A DNA stretch of 64,000 nucleotides from an uncultured Spirochaetaceae bacterium. GTDB taxonomy: Bacteria > Spirochaetota > Spirochaetia > Treponematales > Treponemataceae. Under the pieces are notes generated by a model. That model made no database searches. It worked only from the letters and a program-made list of their open reading frames with translations, and had not been told where the DNA came from. Below are positions 53,864-63,986 of this stretch, in pieces. Both the position numbers and the translations under genes were made by a program. Within the stretch, counting starts at the first letter, position 1, and the number at the start of each line of letters is the position of its first letter. The DNA lies in NCBI GenBank assembly GCA_902789325.1, contig CADANN010000013.1, forward strand, positions 1-64,000. Direction: 5' to 3'.

Positions 53864-54376
53864 TTAGTTAGCAGGAGCTTCTTCTTTCTTTTCAGAAGCT
53901 TTCTTTGTAGTTTTCTTAGGCTTTGCCTCAGAACTTGCATCTTTAGCCTTTGCTGCAGGCTTCTTAGCCTTTGGTTCAGCTTTCTTAGCAGGCTTTTCTT
54001 CAGACTTTTCAGCATCAAGCTTATAGTCTACCAGCTCAAGAATTACAACATCTGCAGCATCGCCCTGACGATATCCAAGCTTAAGAACGCGAGTGTAACC
54101 ACCGTTTCTTTCCTTCATGCGAGGACCAATCTCAGTGAAAAGCTTGTTCAAGATTTTTTCATCCTGAATAAACTTTGCAGCTTCACGACGATTGTGTACA
54201 GTATCTTCCTTTGCTCTTGTAATGAGCTTTTCAGCTGATTTTCTTACTTCAAGAGCCTTAGATTTAGTTGTAGTAATACGCTCATATCTGAAGAGCGAAG
54301 TTACCATATTGCGTGACATAGCACGGCGGTGTGCTGTTGTACGTGAAAGCGGATTAAAACCATTTCTATGATTCAT
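53864..54376 (-). CDS. rplQ: Ribosomal protein L17 with Lys/Ala tail
   Basis: 170 aa; core L17 (about 1-125) with [20 protein letters not shown] and [20 protein letters not shown]-like segments, plus a roughly 45-residue Lys/Ala-rich tail not present in most bacteria. Overlaps the rpoA end by 11 bp. Confidence 0.95.
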   Translation of the reverse strand: MNHRNGFNPLSRTTAHRRAMSRNMVTSLFRYERITTTKSKALEVRKSAEKLITRAKEDTVHNRREAAKFIQDEKILNKLFTEIGPRMKERNGGYTRVLKLGYRQGDAADVVILELVDYKLDAEKSEEKPAKKAEPKAKKPAAKAKDASSEAKPKKTTKKASEKKEEAPAN

Positions 54377-55424
54377 CGTTTTCTTCCTTCTGCTTAATTA
54401 TATTGGCAGCATTCTTCAGATGACTGTAATCTGTCATACCAAGTGTAAGGTTCCATTCCTGGAGCTTTTCCTTGATTTCCTGCAGACTCTTCTTTCCAAA
54501 GTTTCTTGTCTTTGCAATGTCATCTTCAGTCTTCTTAGTTAATTCGCCGATTGTACGAATATTTGCATTCTTTAAACAATTTGATGAACGTACTGAAAGC
54601 TCAAGTTCCTCAACAGGAGTGTCGAGAATCTTTTTGATTGTCTCGTCGCCTTCGTCACCTTCATCTCCACCAGAAATCTCACTGTCGTTGAAGTTGATGA
54701 AAATTGAAAAATGATCTTTTGCAATCTTAGCAGCTTCACCAAGCGCATTAACCGGTGAAATTGTTCCATCAGTCCAAATCTCAAGAACGAGCTTGTCGTA
54801 GTCATTACGCTGACCAACACGGCATGGCTCAATAGAATATTTTACTTTTGGAACAGGAGTGAAAATGGCATCCATAGGAATTGTTCCCACAACTTCTATG
54901 TAATGTTCATTCGTTTCTGCAGGTACGTATCCTCTACCAAGGTCAACCTGAATTTCAATATCAAGCTGAGCGCCTTCCATCATTGTAAAGATAACCTGAT
55001 CTTTAGTCTTAACTTCGAGCTGGCCTTCCTTAGCAAAATCATCACTCTTTACTACACCTGGACCTTTGAACTCATACTGAATAGTGTCTGATTCAACGTC
55101 CTCTGGCAAGCACAACCGTATCATCTTAAGACTGTTGATAATCTCGAGTGTATCTTCAGCTACGTTTGGAATTGCTTCAAATTCGCTTGAAATAACGTGA
55201 GATATACCACTCTCATCATAAGATGTTATACGGATTGATGTTATTGCATAACCCTGGATAGATGACAACAATACTCTTCTTAAAGTGTTTCCAACTGTTG
55301 TACCAAAACCTGTTTCGAACGGGTAGGCATAAAACTTCTGGTAATTAGGATTGGTACTGTCAATCGGTTCAAATGAAATACCTTTAGGTTTTTTGAAACC
55401 TTTAAGCAAGTTTTTGCGAGCCAT
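54366..55424 (-). CDS. rpoA: RNA polymerase alpha subunit
   Basis: 352 aa, complete: N-terminal assembly domain ([20 protein letters not shown]) and C-terminal DNA/regulator-binding domain with the helix-hairpin-helix [25 protein letters not shown] ribosome site before the ATG at 55424. Overlaps the extended rpsD frame by 145 nt. Confidence 0.96.
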   Translation of the reverse strand: MARKNLLKGFKKPKGISFEPIDSTNPNYQKFYAYPFETGFGTTVGNTLRRVLLSSIQGYAITSIRITSYDESGISHVISSEFEAIPNVAEDTLEIINSLKMIRLCLPEDVESDTIQYEFKGPGVVKSDDFAKEGQLEVKTKDQVIFTMMEGAQLDIEIQVDLGRGYVPAETNEHYIEVVGTIPMDAIFTPVPKVKYSIEPCRVGQRNDYDKLVLEIWTDGTISPVNALGEAAKIAKDHFSIFINFNDSEISGGDEGDEGDETIKKILDTPVEELELSVRSSNCLKNANIRTIGELTKKTEDDIAKTRNFGKKSLQEIKEKLQEWNLTLGMTDYSHLKNAANIIKQKEENDES

Positions 55425-56038
55425 CTAAACTCCTCTTTATTATTTATAGAATAATATTCAACAATAAGGTTCTCTTTAACTGCGTAGTCAATGTCTGAAC
55501 GTGCAGCCAAGCTTACAACCTTTCCAGTAAATTTTTCAGCATCAACTTCGAGCCAACCAGGAACAACTTTATCGCCATTAGCGAGAACCATTGTCTTGAT
55601 TCCAGCAGAAGCTCTGCTTTCTTCTTTGATAGCAATTACATCGCCAACTCTTACGAGGTAAGAAGGAATATCTACCTTCTTTCCATTTACAGTAATGTGA
55701 CCATGATTAACCATCTGTCTAGCCTGCTGACGAGTCTTAGCAAATCCCATTCTATAAACAACATTGTCAAGACGAGATTCGAGAATCTGCAGCAAAACTT
55801 CACCAGTTACGCCAGTCTTTTTTGTAGCCATTACATAGTACTTGCGGAACTGCTTTTCGAGAACACCATAGATGAAGCGGAGCTTCTGCTTTTCCATAAG
55901 CTGAAGACCGTATTCAGACTTCTTTGCTCTTCTTACTTCTTTCTGATTTCTCTTTGATTCCTTTGTATAACCCATTACAACTGGGTTGATACCCAAGGCT
56001 TTACATCTCTTTAAGAGAGGCTGTGTGCTTTTACCCAT
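55280..56038 (-). CDS. rpsD: Ribosomal protein S4 with lost stop codon and read-through tail
   Basis: 252 aa in this frame; S4 is normally about 205. Residues 1-197 match S4, with the S4 RNA-binding domain ([32 protein letters not shown]). The normal end is VEYYS near 55448. Here the frame continues as INNKEEFRW... across the rpoA ribosome site and 145 nt into rpoA. One base less (or shift) after the TCT at 55448 would give a TAA at once, so a one-nt indel is likely. Confidence 0.9.
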   Translation of the reverse strand: MGKSTQPLLKRCKALGINPVVMGYTKESKRNQKEVRRAKKSEYGLQLMEKQKLRFIYGVLEKQFRKYYVMATKKTGVTGEVLLQILESRLDNVVYRMGFAKTRQQARQMVNHGHITVNGKKVDIPSYLVRVGDVIAIKEESRASAGIKTMVLANGDKVVPGWLEVDAEKFTGKVVSLAARSDIDYAVKENLIVEYYSINNKEEFRWLAKTCLKVSKNLKVFHLNRLTVPILITRSFMPTRSKQVLVQQLETL

Positions 56039-56057
56039 AACGTATTCTCCTTAAGAT

Positions 56058-56438
56058 TTACATGCGTCGAGTCTTACGAGGACGACAGCCATTGTGAGGA
56101 ATTGGAGTAACATCAGAAATAGACTTTACTCTCAAGCCCATAGCACCAATAGAACGGATAGCGTTTTCACGCCCCATTCCTGGTCCCTTTACATATACGT
56201 GAACTTCACGCAAACCGTAACTAGCAGCCTTCTGAAGTGCTGTTTCAGCAACTGACTGAGCTGCAAATGGAGTAGATTTCTTTGCTCCACGGAATCCGAG
56301 TCCGCCAGAAGATGCCCAAGAAAGAGCATTTCCCTTCATATCTGTTACAGTTACGATAGTATTATTGAACGTAGCCTGGATATATACATTTCCTTCGTAT
56401 ACGCTCTTTTTTTCCTTTCGTTTCTTAACGGTAGCCAT
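56058..56438 (-). CDS. rpsK: Ribosomal protein S11
   Basis: 126 aa, complete: [20 protein letters not shown] and the C-terminal [17 protein letters not shown]. Platform protein of the small subunit. Sits between rpsM and rpsD. Confidence 0.97.
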   Translation of the reverse strand: MATVKKRKEKKSVYEGNVYIQATFNNTIVTVTDMKGNALSWASSGGLGFRGAKKSTPFAAQSVAETALQKAASYGLREVHVYVKGPGMGRENAIRSIGAMGLRVKSISDVTPIPHNGCRPRKTRRM

Positions 56439-56453
56439 TATCTATCCTCCGCC

Positions 56454-56822
56454 TTATGCTTTCTTCTTATTAGCAACAGTCTTCTTCTTACCCTTACGAG
56501 TACGTGCGTTAGTACGAGTTCTCTGACCACGTACTGGAAGACCATGCTTGTGACGAAGACCACGATAGCAACCAATATCCATCAAACGCTTAAGGTTAAG
56601 ACCGATTTCTGAACGGAGACGTCCTTCAGTCTTGTATTCAGCGTCCATGATTTCACGAATTCTTGCCAATTCATCCTGTGTAAGATCATTAGCCATTTTA
56701 GCTGGATCGATCTTAGCTTTTTCGCAGATTTCTGCTGCTGATGAACGGCCGATACCATAAATATAAGTTAAAGCAACTACTGTGTGCTTATTAGGGATAT
56801 CAACTCCCGCAATTCGAGCCAT
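56454..56822 (-). CDS. rpsM: Ribosomal protein S13
   Basis: 122 aa, complete: [20 protein letters not shown] start and the C-terminal [14 protein letters not shown] with basic tail. GGAG ribosome site. Confidence 0.97.
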   Translation of the reverse strand: MARIAGVDIPNKHTVVALTYIYGIGRSSAAEICEKAKIDPAKMANDLTQDELARIREIMDAEYKTEGRLRSEIGLNLKRLMDIGCYRGLRHKHGLPVRGQRTRTNARTRKGKKKTVANKKKA

Positions 56823-56839
56823 CTGTTTCTCCTTAAGCC

Positions 56840-56949
56840 TTAGCCCTGTCTCTGCTTATGTTTTGGGTTTGAACAAATGATACGAATAATACTCTCTTAA
56901 TAACCTTACACTTGTCACAGATAGGTTTTACACTGGTTCGTACTTTCAT
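56840..56949 (-). pseudogene. rpmJ: Ribosomal protein L36 gene with frameshift
   Basis: The first 19 codons encode MKVRTSVKPICDKCKVIKR, perfect L36 with the first zinc Cys pair. The next bases drop 4 nt relative to a normal gene: after AAGAGA the frame reads VLFVSF... to a stop at 56833, while the native frame ([16 protein letters not shown], ending at 56840) carries the remaining Cys and His zinc ligands. Total length is 110 nt rather than 114. Either a broken gene (with another L36 gene elsewhere), programmed frameshift or a sequence error. Not visible as an ordinary ORF. Confidence 0.85.
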
Positions 56950-56972
56950 ATAAAAGCCCCCATGAGAATATT

Positions 56973-57018
56973 TTTTACCGAATCTTAGGCACCTCGCAAT
57001 GAGAGCAATTCGGTAAAA
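56973..57018. repeat. Inverted repeat between secY and rpmJ
   Basis: Perfect 11-bp arms TTTTACCGAAT / ATTCGGTAAAA with a 24-nt loop. No T-run, so not a classic terminator; possibly an RNA processing or regulatory stem inside the operon. Confidence 0.5.
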
Positions 57019-57083
57019 GACAATATATCACATATTCCCAGTTCTTTTCTAGTGCTAATTCACGAATTTTCTAAAAAATTATT

Positions 57084-58418
57084 CTAGAGATTTCGTGATC
57101 TGATTTTGCCCTTCTTAGTAAGTCCTTCGTGGTGATGCATTTTAAGGAGAGCCTCAACCTGACTCATTGTATCAAGATCAACACCAATCAAAATGATAAG
57201 TGAAGTTCCGCCCATAAGCTGACTGATTGACTGTGGGAATCCAAACCAGTTCTGAACAAGTGTTGGAATAACAGCAATCAAAGCAAGGAACAATGCACCA
57301 GGTAATATAAGTCTATTCAATATTTTAGTCAGATATTCTTCTGTCTTATCTGTGCGAACACCCGGAATGGAGCCGCCGTTTTCACGAATGTTCTTTGCAA
57401 TTTCTGTAGGGTTCAGGGTTACCTGAGTGTAGAAGTATGCGAAGAAGATAATGAGAATAACTAACACTATTGTATACCAAAGTCCGTTAGGAGTAAGAAC
57501 TCTTGCAATTGAACCTACCCATCTTGCAGAATTTTCACCCTTAGCGAATGACTGAGCAATCATCAATGGCATAGTAAGAATTGAGTTAGCGAAGATCAAA
57601 GGAATAACATTTGAAGGATTAACCTTGAACGGAATGTAAGTAGACTGGCCACCATACATCTTTCTTCCAACTACGCGCTTAGCATAGTGAACAGGAATCT
57701 TTCTCTGACCTGACTCTTCAAAAATTACCAGACCGATAATTGCGATGAACATGATAATAACGAGGATAACAAAAACAAGCTGAATCTCACCTGTTTTTAC
57801 CTTCTGTGCAAGCTCAACGATTGCATTAGGCAAGCGGGCAACGATACCAGCAAAAATCATCATCGAAATACCATTTCCTATACCACGAGCTGTAATCTGG
57901 TCGCCTAACCAAACAGTAACCATAGAACCAGTTGTAACAGTCACGAGGAAGAGTGCCTTGAAGGCAATCTTGTTCTCGAGAACGATACAACCAGGGATAC
58001 TGTTTGCATAAACTGACATACCCCAAGCCTGAATGATACAAACAATGATTGTTCCAATACGTGTATACTGAGCAATCTTTCTCTGTCCACCATCTTCCTG
58101 AGATATGCGTTTAAGTGACGGAAAAATAATCACAGCAAGCTGCATAATAATCTGCATTGAGATATAAGGCATTACACCAAGCATCAAAATAGAGAAGTTT
58201 GAGAAAGCTCCTCCAACAAAGAAGTCCATGTAGCTTGCGAACGCATTCTTATTCTGCGCAGCTAAATCGTCAAAGTATTTAATAAGAACATTTGCATCAA
58301 TTCCTGGTACTGTAAGTACAGATCCTAAACGGAATACTGCGAGAATCAGGAATGTAAAGAACAAACGATCTCTTATTTCTTTAACTTTAAACATATTTAC
58401 AATTGGATTGCTTGCCAT
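57084..58418 (-). CDS. secY: Preprotein translocase channel SecY
   Basis: 444 aa, ten membrane helices, e.g. FNFSILMLGVMPYISMQIIM-like TM2 region (quoted as ILMLGVMPYISMQII) and the cytoplasmic loop RKIPVHYAKRVVGRKMYGG. Forms the Sec pore in the inner membrane. Follows rplO; rpmJ, rpsM come next. Confidence 0.96.
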   Translation of the reverse strand: MASNPIVNMFKVKEIRDRLFFTFLILAVFRLGSVLTVPGIDANVLIKYFDDLAAQNKNAFASYMDFFVGGAFSNFSILMLGVMPYISMQIIMQLAVIIFPSLKRISQEDGGQRKIAQYTRIGTIIVCIIQAWGMSVYANSIPGCIVLENKIAFKALFLVTVTTGSMVTVWLGDQITARGIGNGISMMIFAGIVARLPNAIVELAQKVKTGEIQLVFVILVIIMFIAIIGLVIFEESGQRKIPVHYAKRVVGRKMYGGQSTYIPFKVNPSNVIPLIFANSILTMPLMIAQSFAKGENSARWVGSIARVLTPNGLWYTIVLVILIIFFAYFYTQVTLNPTEIAKNIRENGGSIPGVRTDKTEEYLTKILNRLILPGALFLALIAVIPTLVQNWFGFPQSISQLMGGTSLIILIGVDLDTMSQVEALLKMHHHEGLTKKGKIRSRNL

Positions 58419-58431
58419 GTTCTACTCCGCC

Positions 58432-58914
58432 TTATTTTGCTTCTTCAGCAGATGCTTCAGCAGTTTTTACTGAACCACCAGCCTTTTCGATTTTTGCCTT
58501 TGCAGACTCTGAAACCTTGTCAACAACTACGTTCAATTTCTTTGTAACTTCGCCGTTTCCAAGAATCTTTACGAGTGGGTTGCTCTTCAAAGAAAGGAAT
58601 CCCTTTTCTGCGAGAGCTGCCTTATCTACAGTTGCACCATCATCGAATTTTGCATCAAGCAATTCTACATTGATACAAACGTATTCTTTCTTGAAAGGAT
58701 AGTTTGAGAATCCCTTGCGAGCGATACGTCTGTAAAGAGGCATCTGTCCGCCTTCAAATCCTACGTAAGGACCAGCCTTACCAGAACGTGACTGCTGACC
58801 TTTATTACCTTTACCAGCGGTTGTACCGAGTCCAGAAGATGAACCACGACCAACACGCTTAGGATTTTTGTTAGCACCCTGAGGAGCGCTAAGAATTGGA
58901 TTGTACTCTGCCAT
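58432..58914 (-). CDS. rplO: Ribosomal protein L15
   Basis: 160 aa: KRVGRGSSSGLGTTAGKGNK at the N-terminus and GFEGGQMPLYRRIARKGFSN. Short Ala/Glu tail. Between rpmD (1 bp apart) and secY. Confidence 0.97.
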   Translation of the reverse strand: MAEYNPILSAPQGANKNPKRVGRGSSSGLGTTAGKGNKGQQSRSGKAGPYVGFEGGQMPLYRRIARKGFSNYPFKKEYVCINVELLDAKFDDGATVDKAALAEKGFLSLKSNPLVKILGNGEVTKKLNVVVDKVSESAKAKIEKAGGSVKTAEASAEEAK

Positions 58915-58915
58915 T

Positions 58916-59098
58916 TTAGATCTCCTCTACCTTTACCAAGTGTGATACAGCAGCAACCATACCGCGAACAGCATCGTTGTCAGGGAGAGTGTTAGAAGAA
59001 GAAATCTTCTTAAGTCCCAGACTGCGAACAGTAGCCTTTTTCTCAGGTTTCTGTCCGATAATGCTCTTAATTAATGTAACTTTCAACTGTTTAGCCAT
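58916..59098 (-). CDS. rpmD: Ribosomal protein L30
   Basis: 60 aa: LKVTLIKSIIGQKPEKKATV and RGMVAAVSHLVKVEEI. Small large-subunit protein, normal length; 3 bp after rpsE. Confidence 0.96.
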   Translation of the reverse strand: MAKQLKVTLIKSIIGQKPEKKATVRSLGLKKISSSNTLPDNDAVRGMVAAVSHLVKVEEI

Positions 59099-59101
59099 AC
59101 A

Positions 59102-59617
59102 TTAACCCCACAACTCGTCAAGAGTTTTACCTCTATTGGCAGCAACTTTCTTAGCATCCATAAGCTTTGAGATAGCATCAAATGTTGCGCGAACAACATT
59201 TACTGCTGTGCTTGAACCCAAAGATTTAGACTGAACGTCTGTTGCACCAGCTGCGTCCATAATTGCACGTACAGTACCACCAGCGATAATTCCAGTACCG
59301 GAACAAGCTGGCTTCAGCAATACTTCAGAACTCTTGTATTTACCAATGATTTCGTGTGGCAAAGTGCCGTTCTTCATAGGAATTACAACAAGATTTCTCT
59401 TTGCACGATCAATACTCTTCTTAATAGCTTCAGATACATCGTTAGCCTTACCAAGTCCGTATCCTACGCGACCTTTTCCATCTCCAACAACAGTAAGAGC
59501 AGAGAAAGACATACGACGTCCACCCTTTACAGTCTTACATGTTCTGTTAAGAGTAACGAGTTTTTCTACAAACTCCTTCTCTTTTGGATCTTTATCAAAG
59601 TTTTTCTGATGTTCCAT
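59102..59617 (-). CDS. rpsE: Ribosomal protein S5
   Basis: 171 aa: KTVKGGRRMSFSALTVVGDG, GKANDVSEAIKKSIDRAKRN and GIIAGGTVRAIMDAAGATDV. Fidelity-related small-subunit protein. Confidence 0.97.
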   Translation of the reverse strand: MEHQKNFDKDPKEKEFVEKLVTLNRTCKTVKGGRRMSFSALTVVGDGKGRVGYGLGKANDVSEAIKKSIDRAKRNLVVIPMKNGTLPHEIIGKYKSSEVLLKPACSGTGIIAGGTVRAIMDAAGATDVQSKSLGSSTAVNVVRATFDAISKLMDAKKVAANRGKTLDELWG

Positions 59618-59625
59618 AATAACTC

Positions 59626-59988
59626 CTAGAATTCGATACCAGCTTTACGGGCACCATCAGCGAAAGCTTTTACAACACCATGGTACAAGTAACCATTTCG
59701 GTCGAAAACAACCTTAGTGATATTCTTATCCTTAAGGCGTGCACCAAAAGCTTCACCAAGTTTTGCTGCGCCTTCTGTGTTAGGCTTTACAGCAGCAAAC
59801 TCTTTTTCCAAAGTTGAGATTGAAGCTAAAGTTTTTCCTTCATTATCATCAATTACCTGAACAGAAATGTTCTTGTTACTGCGTGTGATAGACATTCTTG
59901 GTCTTTCTGCAGTTCCGAAAATTGACTTACGGATATGAATCTTTCTGTGCAAGCGCTTTCTGTTTTTATCATTCATCTTCTTAAACAT
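59626..59988 (-). CDS. rplR: Ribosomal protein L18
   Basis: 120 aa: [20 protein letters not shown] and the C-terminal [20 protein letters not shown]. 5S rRNA-binding protein. 11 bp after rplF. Confidence 0.96.
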   Translation of the reverse strand: MFKKMNDKNRKRLHRKIHIRKSIFGTAERPRMSITRSNKNISVQVIDDNEGKTLASISTLEKEFAAVKPNTEGAAKLGEAFGARLKDKNITKVVFDRNGYLYHGVVKAFADGARKAGIEF

Positions 59989-59999
59989 ATAGCTTCACC

Positions 60000-60539
60000 T
60001 TATTTAACACCAGTCTTACCGACTTTACGTCTGATAACTTCTGTCTCATAACGGATACCCTTTCCTTTGTAAGGTTCAGGCTTGCGCAACTTGCGTACCT
60101 GAGAACAGAATTCTCCAACCAACTGCTTGTCGATACCTGACACTGTAAGTTTTCCATCTGGAGTTGCAACAACTGTAAGTCCTTCTGGAATAATTGCAAT
60201 GTAGTCACTTGAGTAACCAAGGTTCATTACAAGCTCTTTACCTTTTACTTCTGCACGGTAACCAACACCTGTGATAACGAGTGTCTTTGTGAAACCATCA
60301 GTTACACCCTTTACCATATTGCTGATAAGGCTTCTGTAAAGTCCATGATAAGCATTTGTCTGCTTTGCATTGTTCTTAGTTGTAAGAACTACTTCTGTTC
60401 CTTCAACCTTGATATCAATTTCATCATGGAAGCTCTGTTTGAGCTCGCCTTTTGGTCCTTTTACAGAAATAAGACCATTTGCTACATTTACTGTAACACC
60501 TGCTGGAATAGCAACAGGAAGCTTACCTACTTTAGACAT
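60000..60539 (-). CDS. rplF: Ribosomal protein L6
   Basis: 179 aa: [20 protein letters not shown] start and the C-terminal [23 protein letters not shown] signature (first 20 shown by position 155-175). GAGG ribosome site. Confidence 0.97.
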   Translation of the reverse strand: MSKVGKLPVAIPAGVTVNVANGLISVKGPKGELKQSFHDEIDIKVEGTEVVLTTKNNAKQTNAYHGLYRSLISNMVKGVTDGFTKTLVITGVGYRAEVKGKELVMNLGYSSDYIAIIPEGLTVVATPDGKLTVSGIDKQLVGEFCSQVRKLRKPEPYKGKGIRYETEVIRRKVGKTGVK

Positions 60540-60554
60540 TTCTTCCTCCTCCTA

Positions 60555-60953
60555 TTACCAAACAGTACATACCAATTCGCCACCAACCATCTTTTCTGTA
60601 GCCTTCTTACCAGTTGTTACACCAGCAGAAGTTGAAACGATGATTGTACCATAACCGTTGTAAACACGTGGCAAATCTTTGTAGCCAGAATAAACACGGC
60701 GACCTGGTGTAGAGATTTTCTTAACACCGTGGATTACCGGATTATTATCGTCATCATACTTCAAGAAAATGCGAAGTGTATTTTTACCTTCTTCCTGAAT
60801 CTTTTTGAAGTTTTTGATGTATCCTTCTGTCTTGAGAATCTTTACGATTTCAAGCTTAAGTTTTGATGCAGGAACATCTACTTTCTCGTGGCGGGCCATA
60901 GCCGCATTACGAACCTTTGTGAGCATGTCTGCTACTGGATCTGATGCACTCAT
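60555..60953 (-). CDS. rpsH: Ribosomal protein S8
   Basis: 132 aa: [20 protein letters not shown] and the C-terminal [20 protein letters not shown] with GELVCTVW. Small-subunit central-domain protein. Confidence 0.97.
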   Translation of the reverse strand: MSASDPVADMLTKVRNAAMARHEKVDVPASKLKLEIVKILKTEGYIKNFKKIQEEGKNTLRIFLKYDDDNNPVIHGVKKISTPGRRVYSGYKDLPRVYNGYGTIIVSTSAGVTTGKKATEKMVGGELVCTVW

Positions 60954-60962
60954 TCTATTCTC

Positions 60963-61148
60963 CTACCAACTAGATTTTGTTACGCCAGGAAGCTGGCCTT
61001 CGCTTGCCAATTTGCGGAAGCAGATACGACACATCTTGAACTTACGCAAATATCCACGTGGACGACCGCAAATCTGGCAACGATTGTATTCACGAGTTGC
61101 GTACTTCTGTTTGCGGGCTGCTTTAATAACCATTGATTTCTTTGCCAT
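60963..61148 (-). CDS. rpsZ: Ribosomal protein S14, zinc type
   Basis: 61 aa: [20 protein letters not shown] with two CxxC pairs (zinc form), and [18 protein letters not shown] end. Normal length. Confidence 0.97.
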   Translation of the reverse strand: MAKKSMVIKAARKQKYATREYNRCQICGRPRGYLRKFKMCRICFRKLASEGQLPGVTKSSW

Positions 61149-61155
61149 ACTTCAC

Positions 61156-61707
61156 CTACTTGCGGAAAGGCATATTGAACTTTGTAAGAAGTGACTTAGC
61201 TTCAGCATCAGTCTGTGCACTTGTTACAAAAGTGATATTCATACCAGCAATCTTTGTGATCTTATCAAAGTCGATTTCTGGGAATATCAACTGTTCAGTA
61301 ATACCAACTGAGAAATTTCCGTGTCCGTCAAAACCAGTAGCTTTGATTCCGCGGAAATCCTTAATACGTGGGAATGCAACATTGATAAGGCGGTCCATGA
61401 ATTCATACATGATATCTCCGCGCAATGTTACCATTGCACCCACTTCATTGCCCTCACGCAATTTGAAGTTAGCGATACTCTTCTTAGCCTTTGTCTTAAC
61501 AGCCTTCTGACCTGTTATTGCAGTAAGGTCAGCAACTGCGGCATCAAGGAGTTTCTTATTTGTGAGAGCTTCACCAACACCCATACTTACAACAACTTTT
61601 TTGATTGCAGGAATCTGCATCGGAGTTGTGTAGTTGAACTCTTTCATAAGAGCCGGTGCGATTTCGTCTTTATAGACTTTCTTAAGCCGAGGTACGTAAT
61701 TTGCCAT
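61156..61707 (-). CDS. rplE: Ribosomal protein L5
   Basis: 183 aa from the ATG at 61707 that shares one base with the rplX stop (TAATG); an upstream ATG (61725) is inside rplX. Core [20 protein letters not shown] and the 5S-binding loop [19 protein letters not shown] (as [17 protein letters not shown]). Confidence 0.96.
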   Translation of the reverse strand: MANYVPRLKKVYKDEIAPALMKEFNYTTPMQIPAIKKVVVSMGVGEALTNKKLLDAAVADLTAITGQKAVKTKAKKSIANFKLREGNEVGAMVTLRGDIMYEFMDRLINVAFPRIKDFRGIKATGFDGHGNFSVGITEQLIFPEIDFDKITKIAGMNITFVTSAQTDAEAKSLLTKFNMPFRK

Positions 61708-62021
61708 TACAGAACATCTCCACATTTACGGCAAACGCGAACTTTCTTGTCGCCGTCGATTTTATAACCAATCTTTGTAGGACCGCATTTTTTACATACG
61801 ATTGCTACATTTGAAATATGAAGAGGAGCTTCGATCTCAGCGATACCGCCCTGATCCTGCTGACTCTTCTTCTTCATTGCCTTCTTTACGATATTTACAC
61901 CAGAAACAACAACACGTTCTTTCTTGAGGTCAACGCGAACTACTTCGCCGCGCTTTCCCTTATCTTTTCCGGCAATTACTTCTACTGTATCGTTCTTGCG
62001 GATTTTTGATTTTACTAACAT
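61707..62021 (-). CDS. rplX: Ribosomal protein L24
   Basis: 104 aa from the ATG at 62021 (AGGAG at about 8 nt; the ATG at 62027 is too close to it). KOW motif [20 protein letters not shown] and a zinc-like tail [20 protein letters not shown] with CRKCG. Overlaps rplE by one base. Confidence 0.95.
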   Translation of the reverse strand: MLVKSKIRKNDTVEVIAGKDKGKRGEVVRVDLKKERVVVSGVNIVKKAMKKKSQQDQGGIAEIEAPLHISNVAIVCKKCGPTKIGYKIDGDKKVRVCRKCGDVL

Positions 62022-62033
62022 TCTCATTTCTCC

Positions 62034-62402
62034 TTAAAGAACCTCTGGAGCAAGTGAAATGATCTTCATAAAGTCCATATCACGGAGCTCGCGAGCTACA
62101 GGTCCGAAAATACGTTTTCCCTTAGGGTTCTTGCTATCGTCAACGATAACACAAGCGTTATCATCAAAACGAATGTAAGTTCCGTCTGGGCGACGGTATT
62201 CTTTTGCCTGACGTACAATTACAGCTTTCTCAATTGTACCCTTTTTGATAGTAGATGTTGGAATTGCATCCTTAATAGCTACTACTACGATATCGCCGAT
62301 ACCAGCGTATCTGCGATGTGAACCGCCGATAACCTTAATACACTGAGCAATTTTAGCTCCAGAGTTATCAGCAACTGTCATACATGACTGCATCTGAATC
62401 AT
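62034..62402 (-). CDS. rplN: Ribosomal protein L14
   Basis: 122 aa: [20 protein letters not shown] and [20 protein letters not shown], complete. rRNA-binding near the subunit interface. Confidence 0.97.
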   Translation of the reverse strand: MIQMQSCMTVADNSGAKIAQCIKVIGGSHRRYAGIGDIVVVAIKDAIPTSTIKKGTIEKAVIVRQAKEYRRPDGTYIRFDDNACVIVDDSKNPKGKRIFGPVARELRDMDFMKIISLAPEVL

Positions 62403-62419
62403 AATTCTAACTCCTTCGC

Positions 62420-62638
62420 TTATTTAGCACGGATACGTACTGTATCACCTACATGTGCATCATTTGTTTCATCATGTGCCATGTACTTCTTAGATCTAGT
62501 TACATATTTCTTGTAAAGGCGGTCCATTTTCTTTGTTGCAACTGTTACAACAACAGTCTTGTCCATCTTATCTGATGTTACAAGGCCAACAAATGAACGT
62601 TTTGCTACCTTTACAGTCTGAACAGCATTCTCTTCCAC
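62420..62638 (-). CDS. rpsQ: Ribosomal protein S17, short form
   Basis: 72 aa; the core [20 protein letters not shown] and [20 protein letters not shown] are normal, but the protein ends RIRAK, about 10-14 residues before the usual ETRPLSKxKxW end. Could be real shortening or an indel after the stop. Confidence 0.9.
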   Translation of the reverse strand: MEENAVQTVKVAKRSFVGLVTSDKMDKTVVVTVATKKMDRLYKKYVTRSKKYMAHDETNDAHVGDTVRIRAK

Positions 62639-62648
62639 GGTTCAGCTC

Positions 62649-62846
62649 CTACTTATTCTCGCCGGCGAGTTCTTTCGCACGGATGAACGTATTAATGCGT
62701 GCGATTTCGCGGCGCAAAGTACGTTTCTGCATTGGGTTATCTACATGGGAAATTACCATCTTGAAACGGAGATCCATGTATTCCTTTTTCAACTCATCAC
62801 GTTTAGCTACGAGTTCTCTCCTAGTCGCGTGTTGGCTTGTAAGCAA
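62649..62846 (-). CDS. rpmC: Ribosomal protein L29, start uncertain
   Basis: 65 aa if TTG at 62846 is used, overlapping rplP by 26 nt. The core [20 protein letters not shown] and [20 protein letters not shown] is typical L29. The first residues LTSQHATRR are simply rplP's end in another frame, no ribosome site precedes the TTG, and the AGGAG after the rplP stop is followed by no ATG. The normal start seems to be missing. Confidence 0.8.
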   Translation of the reverse strand: MLTSQHATRRELVAKRDELKKEYMDLRFKMVISHVDNPMQKRTLRREIARINTFIRAKELAGENK

Positions 62847-63240
62847 TCTTTGTTATAACTGGAAGCTTATCAGCAGCAAGCTCAAGAGCTCTGTGTGCCA
62901 ACTTGATATCTACGCCTCCAACTTCGAACAAAATCATACCCGGTTTGATAACAGCTGCCCAGTGATCTGGAGCACCCTTACCCTTACCCATACGAACTTC
63001 AGCTGGTTTCTTTGTAATAGGCTTGTCTGGGAAAATACGAATCCAAACGTTACCTTTACGATCCAACTTACGGTTGATGGCAACACGGGCTGCCTCAATT
63101 ACTCTGGCATCAAGCCAGGTTGGTTCCATTGCAACAAGTGCAATCTCGCCGAAATCAATATTGTTGTCGCGTGTCGCATTTCCTTTTTCACGACCGCGCT
63201 GTACCTTACGGTGAATTACTCTTTTTGGACTAAGTGGCAT
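62821..63240 (-). CDS. rplP: Ribosomal protein L16
   Basis: 139 aa: [20 protein letters not shown] and [20 protein letters not shown]; ends KIAYKPTRD. Helps position tRNA. AGGAG-like ribosome site. Confidence 0.97.
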   Translation of the reverse strand: MPLSPKRVIHRKVQRGREKGNATRDNNIDFGEIALVAMEPTWLDARVIEAARVAINRKLDRKGNVWIRIFPDKPITKKPAEVRMGKGKGAPDHWAAVIKPGMILFEVGGVDIKLAHRALELAADKLPVITKIAYKPTRD

Positions 63241-63242
63241 AA

Positions 63243-63986
63243 CTAACTCCTTGCCTTTTTAGCAGGTTCAGAACCCTCAGTCTTTTCAGCTGCCTGACGA
63301 GCTGGACGTCTTGGTTTCTTAACGAGCTGACCAGCATCTTCATTGTGGTCGATACCATAGTTCATACCGTTGTAAACCCATACTTTAATACCGATTTTAC
63401 CGTATGTAGTAAGAGCTTCGTATGTTCCATAGTCGATATCAGCACGAAGAGTATGAAGAGGTACACGTCCTTCCTTGTGCTCTTCAGTACGAGACATATC
63501 TGCTCCACCGAGACGACCACTAAGACGAACCTTTACACCCTGTGCACCAGCACGCATAGCATTGCTTACTGCCTGTTTCATAGCCTTGCGGAATGAACCA
63601 CGGCCAACAAGCTGACGACCAATATTCTGTGCAATCAAGCTAGCATTCAAGTCTGCACGCTTAATTTCCTTAATCTTGATCTGAACTTTCTTTGTAAGCT
63701 GCTTCTGAATATCTGCACTAATCTTTTCGATTGATGCACCTTTAACACCAATAATTACACCTGGGCGAGCTGTATGAATTACGATTGTAACGCGCTGTGG
63801 ATGGCGAACAATCTCAATCTCAGCTATATCAGCATTCTTACATTCTGGAAGATCAGCAACCATCTTACGAATCTTGATGTCTTCAAGAACTAAATCTGCA
63901 TATTCACGTGGATCTGCATACCAGCGTGACTGCCATGTCTTGTTTACGCCAAGGCGCAAACCAATAGGATTAACTTTCTGTCCCAC
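63243..63986 (-). CDS. rpsC: Ribosomal protein S3
   Basis: 247 aa, GTG start with GGGGG upstream. [22 protein letters not shown]-domain [20 protein letters not shown] and C-terminal [20 protein letters not shown], plus a basic tail. The preceding gene (normally rplV) is outside the window. Confidence 0.97.
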   Translation of the reverse strand: MGQKVNPIGLRLGVNKTWQSRWYADPREYADLVLEDIKIRKMVADLPECKNADIAEIEIVRHPQRVTIVIHTARPGVIIGVKGASIEKISADIQKQLTKKVQIKIKEIKRADLNASLIAQNIGRQLVGRGSFRKAMKQAVSNAMRAGAQGVKVRLSGRLGGADMSRTEEHKEGRVPLHTLRADIDYGTYEALTTYGKIGIKVWVYNGMNYGIDHNEDAGQLVKKPRRPARQAAEKTEGSEPAKKARS

